From: CAWVWD01 sp965662365
Lineage (GTDB): Bacteria > Bacteroidota > Bacteroidia > Chitinophagales > Saprospiraceae
Direction: 5' to 3'
DNA: 64,000 nucleotides
Assembly: GCA_965662365.1 (NCBI GenBank)
Contig: CBFIHR010000015.1
Span: 3,271 to 67,270 of the forward strand
Shown here: piece after piece, positions 1 through 8,039 of the stretch
How positions within the stretch are numbered: the stretch's first letter is position 1
Layout: every line of letters begins with the position of its first letter
The notes under the pieces: model-generated
Told to the model about the DNA's origin: nothing
What the model saw: the letters and a program-made list of their open reading frames with translations, nothing else
The model's database searches: none
Translations under genes and position numbers: made by a program

Positions 1-735
1 AATTTCAGAACGCACGATATTGCAATAAACGGAGAAGGAACACCTTTAGCACCGATTGCAGACAAGTACTTATTCCCAGGTTATGATTTTTATTTGAATA
101 TCGGTGGAATTGCCAATATCTCTTGCGATATCAATGGTCGTTTTGTCGCTTTTGACATTGGTGCCGCTAATCAAGTTTTCAATCCTTTAGCACATTTATT
201 GAATCTACCGTATGACAATAATGGTGATATTGCAAAAAGCGGAACCGTCAATAAAATGCTTTTAGAGCAAATTAATACCATGGATTATTTTAGTCAAAAT
301 TATCCAAAAAGTTTAGACAATAGCTGGTTGCAGCAAAATATTTTACCTCAATATTTGGTCACAGAAGATACTATTGCAAACCGATTACGAACAGCCGTTG
401 AGCAATTAGCACAACAGACGGCTTTGGCTATTCAGCAAATTATAAAAACAGAAAATCTTCCTATAAAAAACGAGCCTTTTACAATATTTGCAACTGGCGG
501 CGGAGCATTTAATCACTTTTTAATAAAACGAACGGAAGTCGTTTGTAATCAATATTTTCCTACAAAAATTATCGTCGCAAAACCGGAAATCGTAGAATAT
601 AAAGAAGCCTTATTAATGGGTTTAATGGGTGTTTTGCGAGTTCATAATAAAGTTAACGTGATGCGTTCGGTTACAGGTGCAAAGGTCGATACAATCGGTG
701 GTGCAATTTGGCAAGGGACAAAAAAGATGATTTAA
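1..735 (+). CDS. anmK: Anhydro-N-acetylmuramic acid kinase, 3' part (5' end outside window)
   Basis: The reading frame is open from base 1, so the gene starts upstream of the window; the TTG at 94 is internal. AnmK phosphorylates and hydrolyses 1,6-anhydro-MurNAc to MurNAc-6-phosphate in cytoplasmic peptidoglycan recycling. Visible family features are the NIGGIANI segment (about residue 31 of the visible part), the DIGAANQVFNPL stretch matching the sugar-binding part of the fold, and the ATGGGAFN nucleotide-binding turn, followed by the EYKEALLMGLMGVL segment near the C-terminus. The C-terminus looks complete. It converges on the response regulator gene, with a hairpin between the two. Identification is secure; only the N-terminal part is missing. 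Confidence 0.93.
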   Translation, partial: NFRTHDIAINGEGTPLAPIADKYLFPGYDFYLNIGGIANISCDINGRFVAFDIGAANQVFNPLAHLLNLPYDNNGDIAKSGTVNKMLLEQINTMDYFSQNYPKSLDNSWLQQNILPQYLVTEDTIANRLRTAVEQLAQQTALAIQQIIKTENLPIKNEPFTIFATGGGAFNHFLIKRTEVVCNQYFPTKIIVAKPEIVEYKEALLMGLMGVLRVHNKVNVMRSVTGAKVDTIGGAIWQGTKKMI

Positions 736-813
736 TAAAGAAAAATAGTTATATCGAAAATCATAAAATTATTACTATTTTTTAATATTTATAAACAACT
801 GATTTACAAAAAT

Positions 814-846
814 AAACCTGACAAATTTTAAAAATCTGTCAGGTTT
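814..846. terminator. Hairpin between convergent genes; ACCTGACA-TTTT-AAAA-TGTCAGGT family
   Basis: The arms at 814-829 and 831-846 match at 15 of 16 positions as an inverted repeat. Each arm begins with AAACCTGACA, and the centre is TTTTaAAAA, so either strand gives a stem followed by a short U-rich stretch. It sits between the convergent anmK and response-regulator genes, which suits a bidirectional terminator. Related palindromes occur at 20572 and 55636. Confidence 0.6.
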
Positions 847-882
847 CAAGCCTCTATTCTGGGCCTACAATCACCTCTGATC

Positions 883-2151
883 TTATAGCTGACGATATGC
901 TTTATACTTCCGAGCAGCCGCTTCCTTCATTTCTTCAATATCATCATGCTTATCGAAAAAGTCTAATAACATTTCATTTTGCATTGCCGTTGGGGTGACA
1001 AAACTCTTAACATCTCCCAGCGTGATTTCCTTTCCGCTCAAAATGATTAATCGTTCGACGACATTACGCAGTTCACGAATATTACCGGTCCAGCTTAGTT
1101 CTTGAAGTGCTTTCATTGCATCTGCCGAAACTTTTTTCGTTGGTTTTCCATAATCTTTACAAATTATTTCCACGAAGTGTTCAACTAATAAAGGAATATC
1201 GTCTTTACGCTTGTCTAATGACGGTACTTGAATGATAATCACTGCCAAACGATGATATAAATCTTCACGAAAACGCTTTTTACGAATTTCCTCTTTCAAG
1301 TCTTTATTTGTTGCTGCGACAACTCTTACATCGACTTTAATTTCTTTATCACCACCGACACGAGTGATTTTATTTTCTTGCAAAGCACGAAGGACTTTAG
1401 CTTGAGCAGAAAGACTCATGTCACCGATTTCATCTAAGAAAATTGTTCCGCCATTAGCTTGTTCAAACTTTCCGATACGTTGTTTGTGAGCGGAGGTAAA
1501 AGCCCCTTTTTCGTGTCCGAATAACTCACTTTCGATCAGTTCCGAAGGAATTGCCGCACAATTCACCTCAATCATCGGGCCTTTGCTCCGATTCGATTTT
1601 TCATGAATCCAATTAGCGACTAATTCTTTACCGGTTCCATTCGGACCAGTAACGAATACACGAGCGTCTGTAGGGGCGACTCGCTCAATCGTTTCTTTAA
1701 TTTTTTGAATGCCTTCTGATTTTCCTATAATCTCAGGTGTTTTATATTTTCCAACTTTTCGTTTTAAAACTTTCGTTTCCGTTATGAGGTTTGACTTGTC
1801 CATTGCGTTACGAATCGTAATCAACAAGCGATTCAAATCTGGTGGTTTTGAGATATAATCGAATGCTCCTTTTTTTACGGCATCGACAGCCGTTTCAATG
1901 TCTCCATGTCCCGAAATCATGATAACTGGTACATCCGGTGCAAGGATTTCGAGCCGTTCTAAAGCTTCCATGCCATCCATTTTTGGCATTTTTATATCCG
2001 AAATAATGACATCATATTTATTGCGTTTTACTTTTGCCAGACAGTCCAAGCCATTGATCGCTTCATCAACTTTATATTTCTCAAACTCTAAAATATCTCT
2101 GAGGGTACGGCGAATCGGAGATTCATCATCAACTATTAAAATTCTTGCCAT
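883..2151 (-). CDS. Sigma-54 activator-type response regulator without a Fis DNA-binding domain
   Basis: This is an NtrC/AtoC-like regulator. A receiver domain (about residues 3-115) has the acidic pocket DDE, phosphoacceptor Asp52 in SDIKMP, and Lys102. An AAA+ sigma-54 interaction domain (about 140-375) has Walker A GPNGTGKE (169-176), the sigma-54-contacting GAFTSA loop (216-221) and Walker B TIFLDEIGD. The protein is 422 residues and ends about 45 residues after the AAA+ lid with a charged helix rich in Lys, Glu and Ala; no Fis-type helix-turn-helix is visible, unlike full-length NtrC. It may therefore activate from solution or bind DNA through a partner. No histidine kinase is adjacent; the nearest is the orphan kinase at 35.6 kb. 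The function as a phosphorylation-dependent ATPase is well supported; the targets are unknown. Confidence 0.9.
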   Translation of the reverse strand: MARILIVDDESPIRRTLRDILEFEKYKVDEAINGLDCLAKVKRNKYDVIISDIKMPKMDGMEALERLEILAPDVPVIMISGHGDIETAVDAVKKGAFDYISKPPDLNRLLITIRNAMDKSNLITETKVLKRKVGKYKTPEIIGKSEGIQKIKETIERVAPTDARVFVTGPNGTGKELVANWIHEKSNRSKGPMIEVNCAAIPSELIESELFGHEKGAFTSAHKQRIGKFEQANGGTIFLDEIGDMSLSAQAKVLRALQENKITRVGGDKEIKVDVRVVAATNKDLKEEIRKKRFREDLYHRLAVIIIQVPSLDKRKDDIPLLVEHFVEIICKDYGKPTKKVSADAMKALQELSWTGNIRELRNVVERLIILSGKEITLGDVKSFVTPTAMQNEMLLDFFDKHDDIEEMKEAAARKYKAYRQL

Positions 2152-2519
2152 TTTTATAATGTGGTATTAATTTATTTAAAATACGTGGTAAAGTGTTGGT
2201 ATCTAAATCGTTGTTTAAACTGTTTGCACGAACTATTATTTAATTAAATACTAAGATAAAAACATTAAAACTGTTTTTATAGAAAGCTTAATCATTTTGC
2301 GTACAAAAATCAGACTAAAATTTTGCTATTTTGTTACTAAATAGATAATAATTCTTTTAATATGACTTAAAGTTTTTATTATATTAGGAAAAAACAGGAA
2401 TTATCAAAAAAAATGGTAAACAATCATCTACTTATTATCATTCATATACGATAAGGTTTTATATTTCAATAATAATTGAAAGTTACAAAATTTATAAAAA
2501 ATAGTTGTATTTTTAGGAT
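2152..2519. other. Divergent AT-rich intergenic region
   Basis: This stretch separates the minus-strand response regulator from the plus-strand GbsR-type gene and must hold both promoters. The only recognisable element is a TATTTTTA box at 2508-2515 just before the GbsR start. I see no open frame of useful length, no long repeat and no RNA-like GC-rich segment. Confidence 0.5.
2508..2515 (+). promoter_or_regulatory. Probable -7 box of the GbsR-type gene, directly at the start codon
   Basis: TATTTTTA differs from the Bacteroidota TAnnTTTG consensus only in its last base and ends 4 nt before the ATG at 2520. If used, transcription would start at about the A of the ATG, giving a leaderless mRNA. 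No convincing -33 TTG lies at the normal distance. Confidence 0.4.
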
Positions 2520-3020
2520 ATGGAGTTACAGGAAGGTAAAGATAAATTCATTCAAGCATGGGGGACATTAGGCTCAAATTGGGGTATCAACCGAACGATG
2601 GCTCAAATCCATGCTTTGCTACTCATTTCACCGGATTCGATGAGTTCGGAGGAGATTCGCAAAGAGTTAAATATTTCTATGGGAAACGCTAACATGAATG
2701 TTCGGGCATTGATTGATTGGGGCTTAGTGTACAAGGAATTAAAACCTGGGGAACGGAAGGAGTATTTTGTGGCAGAAAAAGATATGTGGGAAGTGATTCG
2801 GAAGGTCATTACGGAGCGGAAAAAGAAGGAATTAGAACCTTTAGTAAAAGTATTAGACGATATAAATGCGGTGCAGGGAGAATCAGAAGAGGTGCAGGAG
2901 TTCAAGAAAGTGATTACAGATATGCAGCTATTTGCTCACAAGGCAGATTCTACTTTGGATAATTTGGTGAAGGCAAAGCAAAACTGGTTGATGAATACTT
3001 TTATGGGAATGATTAAATAA
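2520..3020 (+). CDS. GbsR/MarR-family transcriptional regulator
   Basis: A 166-residue winged-helix regulator of the GbsR-like group, common in Bacteroidota. The N-terminal segment contains GSNWGINRTMAQIHALL, which matches the opening helix of these proteins. It is followed by a helix-turn-helix (about residues 40-75) with the recognition-helix region ELNISMGNANMNVRALIDWG, a wing (LVYKELKPGERKEYFVA) and a C-terminal dimerisation helix rich in Lys and Glu. In characterised relatives the family controls osmoprotectant or stress genes, but no target operon is adjacent here, so the specific role is unknown. It probably has its own promoter and a leaderless transcript. The hairpin at 3042-3086 follows the stop codon. 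Confidence 0.85.
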   Translation: MELQEGKDKFIQAWGTLGSNWGINRTMAQIHALLLISPDSMSSEEIRKELNISMGNANMNVRALIDWGLVYKELKPGERKEYFVAEKDMWEVIRKVITERKKKELEPLVKVLDDINAVQGESEEVQEFKKVITDMQLFAHKADSTLDNLVKAKQNWLMNTFMGMIK

Positions 3021-3041
3021 TTTATTTTATAAAAGTGACTG

Positions 3042-3086
3042 GAATGTCATTATTGGTAGCAATCCGAACTACTGATAATGACATTC
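3042..3086 (+). terminator. Stem-loop after the GbsR-type gene
   Basis: A perfect 12-bp inverted repeat (GAATGTCATTAT at 3042-3053, its complement at 3075-3086) extends inward by a weaker GGTAG/CTACT pairing. The downstream sequence has a short TTTT but no strong U run, so it may be a weak terminator or simply a transcript-stabilising hairpin. Confidence 0.45.
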
Positions 3087-3186
3087 TGCGTTTTAGTCAT
3101 TACGCAATTATTGTGCGAAGTGAAATTTTAGATAAAAACACTACATTTTGTCATATTTAATAGATGATCCCCCTATTTTTCATCAT

Positions 3187-3194
3187 TATTTTTG
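3187..3194 (+). promoter_or_regulatory. Candidate -7 promoter box for miaA
   Basis: TATTTTTG is a full match to the TAnnTTTG -7 consensus of Bacteroidota. It lies 117 nt before the miaA ATG. No clear -33 TTG is seen at 17-23 bp upstream, so support is partial. Confidence 0.4.
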
Positions 3195-3310
3195 TAGTTT
3201 ATGAGGATAAGGTTATTAAAAACTATTAAAATAAGTATTTTTGCCTGATATTTAAGAGCAAATTATTTCTTAGACATTTTCTAATTTTTTATTCTAAAAG
3301 TCAAAATAAA

Positions 3311-4366
3311 ATGAAATATCTCATCGTCATAGCAGGTCCGACTGCTTCAGGGAAAACAAAGTTAGGGATTGAGTTAGCTAAACATTTTAATACTGAGATC
3401 TTGTCGGCAGATAGCCGTCAGTTTTATCGTGAAATGAATATCGGAACAGCTAAACCAAAAGAAGAGGAATTGGCGGAAGTGAAACATCACTTTGTTAATA
3501 ACTTATCAATTCATGATGAATATACGGTTGGTGATTATGAAAAAGAAGCCTTAGCGATTTTGGATGATATCTATCAGACAAAAGACGTTGCCTTGATGGT
3601 TGGTGGTTCTGGATTGTTTATTCAAGCGGTTTGCGAGGGCTTAAACGAGTTTCCTAAAGTACCAAAGGAAGTCAGAGAAGAGCTAACGAATGCGTATCAA
3701 AAACATGGTATTTGGATTTTACAGAAGGAATTAAAAGAGAAAGATCCGGATTATTATGAGGAAGTTGATAAGAATAATCATCAGCGATTGATTAGAGCGT
3801 TGGAGATTTGTCGAGTAAGTGATAAGCCGTATTCCTCATTCAGAAATCAGCCGAAGGCAGAGCGTGATTTCATGCCGATTTATGTAATTATGGATTGGGA
3901 TAGAGAGGAATTATATGATCGTATTAATCTACGAGTTGATATTATGATGCGAGATAAGCTCCTGAATGAAGTTGAAGAATTGGTTGATTATAGAGCATTA
4001 AATGCTTTACAAACTGTCGGTTATCAAGAGTTTTTTAGTCATTTAGAGGGTGAATATGATGTTTATGAAGCAATTCGCTTAGTAAAACGAAACTCTCGCC
4101 GTTATGCTAAACGCCAGATGACTTGGTTCAGAAAAATCGAGGAAGCTGGATTTTATAATCCGGAAGATATCGATGATATTTTAGCTTTCATCAATCGTAA
4201 AATGAATGGAGAACCTGAACTAGAGGAGGAAGAGTTTGACGATTTTGAAGATGATATTGATATCGAGGAAAATATCAAGGACGATTTTAACGAAACAGAA
4301 ATAACAGATGACGTTGACGATTTCGATTTCGATGATTTTGACGATTTCGATGACTTTGATGATTAA
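3311..4366 (+). CDS. miaA: tRNA dimethylallyltransferase with long acidic C-terminal tail
   Basis: MiaA transfers a dimethylallyl group to N6 of A37 in tRNAs that read UNN codons. Residues 1-300 are a complete enzyme: P-loop GPTASGKT (9-16), SADSRQ (32-37), the VGGSGLF segment (98-104), and the tRNA-binding segment ending in RRYAKRQMTWFR. Unusually, the protein continues to 351 residues with a tail (301-351) in which 31 of 51 residues are Asp or Glu, ending in repeats of Asp-Asp-Phe. MiaA normally ends near residue 300-310. The tail is encoded by a tandem GAT/GAC-TTT/TTC codon pattern, probably expanded by replication slippage. A strong terminator follows at 4391, so the gene is probably monocistronic. 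Confidence 0.95.
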   Translation: MKYLIVIAGPTASGKTKLGIELAKHFNTEILSADSRQFYREMNIGTAKPKEEELAEVKHHFVNNLSIHDEYTVGDYEKEALAILDDIYQTKDVALMVGGSGLFIQAVCEGLNEFPKVPKEVREELTNAYQKHGIWILQKELKEKDPDYYEEVDKNNHQRLIRALEICRVSDKPYSSFRNQPKAERDFMPIYVIMDWDREELYDRINLRVDIMMRDKLLNEVEELVDYRALNALQTVGYQEFFSHLEGEYDVYEAIRLVKRNSRRYAKRQMTWFRKIEEAGFYNPEDIDDILAFINRKMNGEPELEEEEFDDFEDDIDIEENIKDDFNETEITDDVDDFDFDDFDDFDDFDD

Positions 4367-4390
4367 TTATTAGTCATATATAAATAATTT

Positions 4391-4425
4391 AAAAGGACGA
4401 TATGTGGTGTATCGTCCTTTTTTAA
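4391..4425 (+). terminator. Rho-independent terminator of miaA
   Basis: A 12-bp perfect stem (AAAAGGACGATA at 4391-4402 with its complement at 4410-4421) encloses a 7-nt loop and runs into a T-rich tract. It lies 25 nt after the miaA stop codon. Confidence 0.85.
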
Positions 4426-4553
4426 TTTTTAACCCTCAAAATTTCTCGCAAATAAAATTTCTTATAAATGAAGTTCATCCGTAAAAATCTTGTTACTTTT
4501 AAACATCTTACCGTTAGTATTAACAACTGAAAACCTTCCAAACAAAACTATCA

Positions 4554-5435
4554 TTGAATCGAAGTAAATGGATATATATCAGCCATCAGGGCGAAAAAAG
4601 CGTTATCAATATCTTGCATAGTCCAAAACTGGGTCATTTTGCAATTTTGATGAATGGTAAAATTATCCTATTGGACAAAAAAGTATTCGGTCAGGATAGT
4701 TATTCTTTCTTCATTGATGACGAGTTGTGCATTGTCGATATATTAATTATTGATAATCGGTATCAATACAGTTTTCGAGTCGATACAACGGCTAAAACAG
4801 CCTTAAACCAAATTCGAAAAGAAAAACAAAAAAAAAATTTACTCTATTCTTTAACAACATTTAGTGGCTTGTTTACTGCCGTTGCAATTGCGATGCTCTT
4901 GATATTTATGCAGCAGGATAATCGACTATGGAGGTCTATCGTGGATAATGCCGTACTTTCGGTTGCTACTATCAAAATCATAGAATCACAAGAAAATCGC
5001 TTCCATGTATTTTATATTTACAGGGATTCTATTCGTCAGGTTCAGGGCTTCGTTGATGCTTATGACAATCCTAACCCTACATTAGATAACGGATTTCCGA
5101 TCCAAAACAATGATGGCTTTTTGGTCACTTATTCTAGAAAAGTCAAAACGAATAGTAAATTACACCTCAATCATCCGACAAATAAGACGATACAACGTTA
5201 TCGTCAGTTAGCTTCAGCCAAATACTTTGAAAATAACCCGAAAGCAATGCCCGACTACTGTAATTGTATTGTTGATATTGCTTACGCAACAAAAGGCTGG
5301 GAAGGCTACGCTTTGATTTATAATGCGACAACAACGCCTTCTGATCATGAACGATTCAATACTGAAACTTATCAAAACTGGCTTAATTCCAAAGCTTTTT
5401 TAGATAAAGAGGTAAATTGTTGGCAATACAAATAG
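4554..5435 (+). CDS. Unknown single-pass membrane protein
   Basis: I do not recognise this 293-residue protein. It has a soluble N-terminal part of about 95 residues with beta-strand character, a basic stretch KEKQKKN just before one predicted membrane helix (about residues 97-119, rich in Leu, Ala and Phe), and a 170-residue C-terminal part that would be outside the cytoplasm if the positive-inside rule holds. The C-terminal part contains paired cysteines (PDYCNCIVD). The chosen start is TTG at 4554, because no ATG lies in frame before residue 32; a later start would remove conserved-looking sequence. It stands alone between the miaA terminator and an insertion sequence that landed 54 bp after its stop codon. 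Confidence 0.6.
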   Translation: MNRSKWIYISHQGEKSVINILHSPKLGHFAILMNGKIILLDKKVFGQDSYSFFIDDELCIVDILIIDNRYQYSFRVDTTAKTALNQIRKEKQKKNLLYSLTTFSGLFTAVAIAMLLIFMQQDNRLWRSIVDNAVLSVATIKIIESQENRFHVFYIYRDSIRQVQGFVDAYDNPNPTLDNGFPIQNNDGFLVTYSRKVKTNSKLHLNHPTNKTIQRYRQLASAKYFENNPKAMPDYCNCIVDIAYATKGWEGYALIYNATTTPSDHERFNTETYQNWLNSKAFLDKEVNCWQYK

Positions 5436-5481
5436 GTTTCGTAAGTACAAAATACGGAATAAAAGGTAAAATCTATTTGAC

Positions 5482-5489
5482 AAGTATAT
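5482..5489. repeat. Left copy of 8-bp target-site duplication of the IS
   Basis: AAGTATAT immediately precedes the left terminal inverted repeat and is repeated exactly at 6824-6831 just after the right end. This is the length expected for IS256-family insertion. Confidence 0.9.
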
Positions 5490-6823
5490 GAGACTGTTCA
5501 GAAAAGTGTGTCAAATTGAAATTACGATTTGACATGCTTTTCAAAACGGTCACCAAATTCTCTTGCGAGATTACGTTGGATCGCCTTGTAAGCATGAACT
5601 CTTTTTTTCCAAACCTTTTCTTTACGGTCTAAAGTTAAATATAATATTTTAGTCAATGCTTTTTCAGAAACGAAAGCACCTTTGGTTTTCGTTGTTTTAC
5701 GAAGCATACGGTGAAGTCCTTCTACAGGATTAGTAGTATACATCAATCGTCTAACAGCCCAATTATATCCGAAAAAAGCAGTTAATTCTGTCCAATTTTT
5801 TCGCCATGCTCGCCCAATTTCAGGATATTTATGATTCCAAAGTTCCTCGAATTGGTCTAAAGCTTCCGAACCTTGATTTTCATCATCTGCTTGATAGACC
5901 TTTTTTAAATCTTTAACCAATCCTTTCATATCTACATCATCCACAAATCTAATGGAATTTCTAATCATGTGAACGATACAGCGTTGAACGATAGATTGTG
6001 GATAAACGCTTAAAATGGCTTCTTTAAAACCTGATAAGCCATCAACAGAAAAGAACAAAACATCTTCTACACCTCTGTCCTGTATATGTTCCAATACTCT
6101 TCCCCATTCTTTAGCACCTTCTGCTCCTTGTCCAACATACAAACACAAAACATCACGATAACCATCTGCATCAACTCCGTAAACAGTGTAAACTGCTTTG
6201 GTGATGACTCGTCCATTTTCTCTAATTTTGAAATGTATTGCATCTAAGTATAATAAAATATAGAAGGTTTTTAATGGGCGTTTTTGCCATTTTTCTATAT
6301 CTGACCTTACTTGTTCTGTTATTGCACTTAATTGTCCTGTACTTAAATGAACTCCATACATTCGTTTAAGGTGCATTTGTATATCATCTAAGGAATTACC
6401 GATGCTGTACAATTCTATCACTTGATTATCAAAACCACTATTCAGTGTTCTATCCCATTTTTCTATTAAACTTGGTTGAAAATTTCCCGCACGATCTCTT
6501 GGTGGTTCAATCTCTATTTCTCCAATATTTGTCTTTACTCGTTTTTTAGTACTACCATTTCGTCTATTGGTTATACCTCGTTCTTTTTCTTGTTCAAGAT
6601 GGTAATTCATTTCGCCTTCTAACGAACTTTGTACTAAATGACTCATTAATTCTTTGAGTATACCTTCTTCGCCAACTAAACCTTTTCCTTCTCTTAATCC
6701 TTCTAAGGCGGATTTTTCAAAAGCGGCGTAATCAAATCCTGAACTCTTTTTTTGTCCTTTTCCCATGTGTCAATTTTTTTTTAAGTTAATTGTTTTTTTT
6801 GACACACTTTTTTGAATACTCTC
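5490..6823 (-). mobile_element. Complete IS256-family insertion sequence, 1334 bp
   Basis: The element has one transposase gene between 26-bp imperfect terminal inverted repeats at 5490-5515 and 6798-6823, which match at 22 of 26 positions and share the inner GTGTGTCAAA. An 8-bp direct repeat AAGTATAT flanks it (5482-5489 and 6824-6831). Both the open reading frame and the target duplication are undamaged, which suggests a recent insertion and a potentially active copy. It landed between two genes (the unknown protein ending at 5435 and the four-TM protein starting at 6994) and interrupts neither, but it lies upstream of the latter and could separate that gene from its original promoter. Confidence 0.95.
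5522..6766 (-). CDS. IS256-family (Mutator-like) DDE transposase
   Basis: The 414-residue transposase has the IS256 layout. Its N-terminal helical region contains GEMNYHLEQEKERG and a NRRNG-STKK motif, followed by a DDE catalytic core with Asp175 (YLDAIHFKIRE), Asp242 (FFSVDGLSGFKEAI) and Glu349 (TTNPVEGLHRML), and the C-terminal KTKGAF segment typical of the family. The QRCIVHMIRNS signature sits between the second Asp and the Glu. Length matches intact relatives. It catalyses cut-and-paste or copy-out transposition of the surrounding element. Confidence 0.97.
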   Translation of the reverse strand: MGKGQKKSSGFDYAAFEKSALEGLREGKGLVGEEGILKELMSHLVQSSLEGEMNYHLEQEKERGITNRRNGSTKKRVKTNIGEIEIEPPRDRAGNFQPSLIEKWDRTLNSGFDNQVIELYSIGNSLDDIQMHLKRMYGVHLSTGQLSAITEQVRSDIEKWQKRPLKTFYILLYLDAIHFKIRENGRVITKAVYTVYGVDADGYRDVLCLYVGQGAEGAKEWGRVLEHIQDRGVEDVLFFSVDGLSGFKEAILSVYPQSIVQRCIVHMIRNSIRFVDDVDMKGLVKDLKKVYQADDENQGSEALDQFEELWNHKYPEIGRAWRKNWTELTAFFGYNWAVRRLMYTTNPVEGLHRMLRKTTKTKGAFVSEKALTKILYLTLDRKEKVWKKRVHAYKAIQRNLAREFGDRFEKHVKS

Positions 6824-6831
6824 AAGTATAT
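6824..6831. repeat. Right copy of 8-bp target-site duplication of the IS
   Basis: AAGTATAT, identical to 5482-5489, directly abuts the right terminal inverted repeat. Confidence 0.9.
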
Positions 6832-6993
6832 TTCAACATTAATCTTTGATTATCAATTAATTAAGCTCCAATTATTAGGCTTAACCTCCTGGACTTCATA
6901 TATTATGCTTAATACTTTATACTTTCTATTTGAAAATTTACATTCTATGCTTACCTTAGCTACGAATATTTACTGAATTAAACTTTTATAGCT

Positions 6994-7431
6994 ATGAATA
7001 GTGGTTTACATAATGGATTATTACACGCACATTCAGGTTTACGTTGGGTACTTTTAGTACTGTTAGTGACGGCAATTGCACAGGCTTTCGGGAACAAAGA
7101 CAAAGCTTTAACGAATAGTAATCGTAAGATTGCATTATTCGCTATGATTTTTACACACATTCAATTATTAATTGGTTTGGTCTTGTATTTTCTACCACAA
7201 TCTAAGAGCAATTTAAGCGAGCCATTTTTAAATGCAGCAACAAGATTTTACACTGTTGAGCATCTTGTCGGTATGCTTATCGCAATTGCGTTGATTACAA
7301 TAGGACATAGTAAAGCGAAAAAAAGCAAGAGCTTCAAACCAATTTCAACTTACTATTTGATTGGTTTATTTATTATATTAGCAAGTATTCCTTGGCCGTT
7401 TAGAGAAGGGCTTGCTGGCGGTTGGTTCTAA
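6994..7431 (+). CDS. Small four-helix membrane protein, cytochrome-b-like Bacteroidota family
   Basis: The 145-residue protein has four predicted membrane helices (about residues 18-35, 47-67, 88-104 and 120-136). Histidines lie in or near each of the first three: HSGLRW before helix 1, THIQLL in helix 2, VEHLVG at helix 3, and GHSKAK after it. Such His placement resembles bis-His haem-binding four-helix proteins, and similar Bacteroidota proteins are often labelled cytochrome B; haem binding is inference only. The start at 6994 is the first ATG and leaves a short hydrophilic N-terminus. The gene now lies 163 bp downstream of the IS element. Confidence 0.65.
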   Translation: MNSGLHNGLLHAHSGLRWVLLVLLVTAIAQAFGNKDKALTNSNRKIALFAMIFTHIQLLIGLVLYFLPQSKSNLSEPFLNAATRFYTVEHLVGMLIAIALITIGHSKAKKSKSFKPISTYYLIGLFIILASIPWPFREGLAGGWF

Positions 7432-7526
7432 GATCCTGTAGGATTTCACCTCATTTCCATTAACGTTCACCACCAATTTTTTTTTATTACTTGAAGGTGT
7501 ATTACTTTCGATGATCTAAAAAATTA

Positions 7527-7672
7527 ATGGTAGTTATGATTGGTAAAATTGAATCGCACGATGCGTTCGAGGAGTTGATGTATGCAAAAACTGGTGCCTC
7601 AATTCAAAAAAAGAAATCAACGTATTAAATGAACTCGCAGAAAGGAACAGTAAGTTAATTATCAGAGATTAG
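7527..7672 (+). pseudogene. Frameshifted remnant of a small gene
   Basis: From ATG 7527 the frame encodes 33 residues (KIESHDAFEELMYAKTG is typical protein-like sequence) and stops at 7626-7628, just after a run of seven A. In the frame entered by adding one A to that run, translation would continue with EINVLNELAERNSKLIIRD to a stop at 7670-7672, giving a charged, helical protein of about 49 residues. A clear terminator follows at 7705. This pattern suggests a small gene with a homopolymer frameshift, a sequencing error in the A run, or programmed slippage. I do not recognise the family. Confidence 0.35.
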
Positions 7673-7704
7673 AATAACATACATCGTAATAAATGAAAAA
7701 ATGA

Positions 7705-7736
7705 CGGTGATAGCTTCCGAGTTATCACCGTTTTTT
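7705..7736 (+). terminator. Rho-independent terminator
   Basis: A perfect 8-bp stem CGGTGATA/TATCACCG (7705-7712, 7723-7730) with a 10-nt loop is followed by six T. It lies 32 nt after the end of the frameshifted small ORF, which suggests that locus is transcribed. Confidence 0.8.
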
Positions 7737-7888
7737 ATTTTACCTCAAGTGACTTCTAATTCAACATAAACTCGGTGAAATTTGTATTCTCTATTTTTCG
7801 TCTAAACAAAGTGTTAACCTATCTTTTATGATAATTTCGACCCATAATATGATAGAATTATACTCGATTATTTCGTAAAAGTTTACAT

Positions 7889-7921
7889 AAAAAAACTCAG
7901 CCATGTTACCATGACTGAGTT
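7889..7921 (-). terminator. Terminator for the prohibitin-like gene
   Basis: On the minus strand, AACTCAG (7915-7921) pairs with CTGAGTT (7894-7900), with an inner CATG pairing, and is followed by a run of T. It lies about 120 nt downstream of the prohibitin-like gene's stop codon. Confidence 0.7.
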
Positions 7922-8039
7922 ACGTCTTCCAAACCAATATGGATATTCACTACCCAACAACTTTTAAACTCTTGAAGCAATTTTGCACATTGAAAACTCT
8001 CTTTTTTTGTTAGCGTGCGAAACTGTAAGACTACTTTAA

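Noticed and set aside
5482..6993. IS256 element interrupting a gene
   Set aside because: Joining the flanks after removing the element and one duplication copy gives no open frame; both neighbours are complete.
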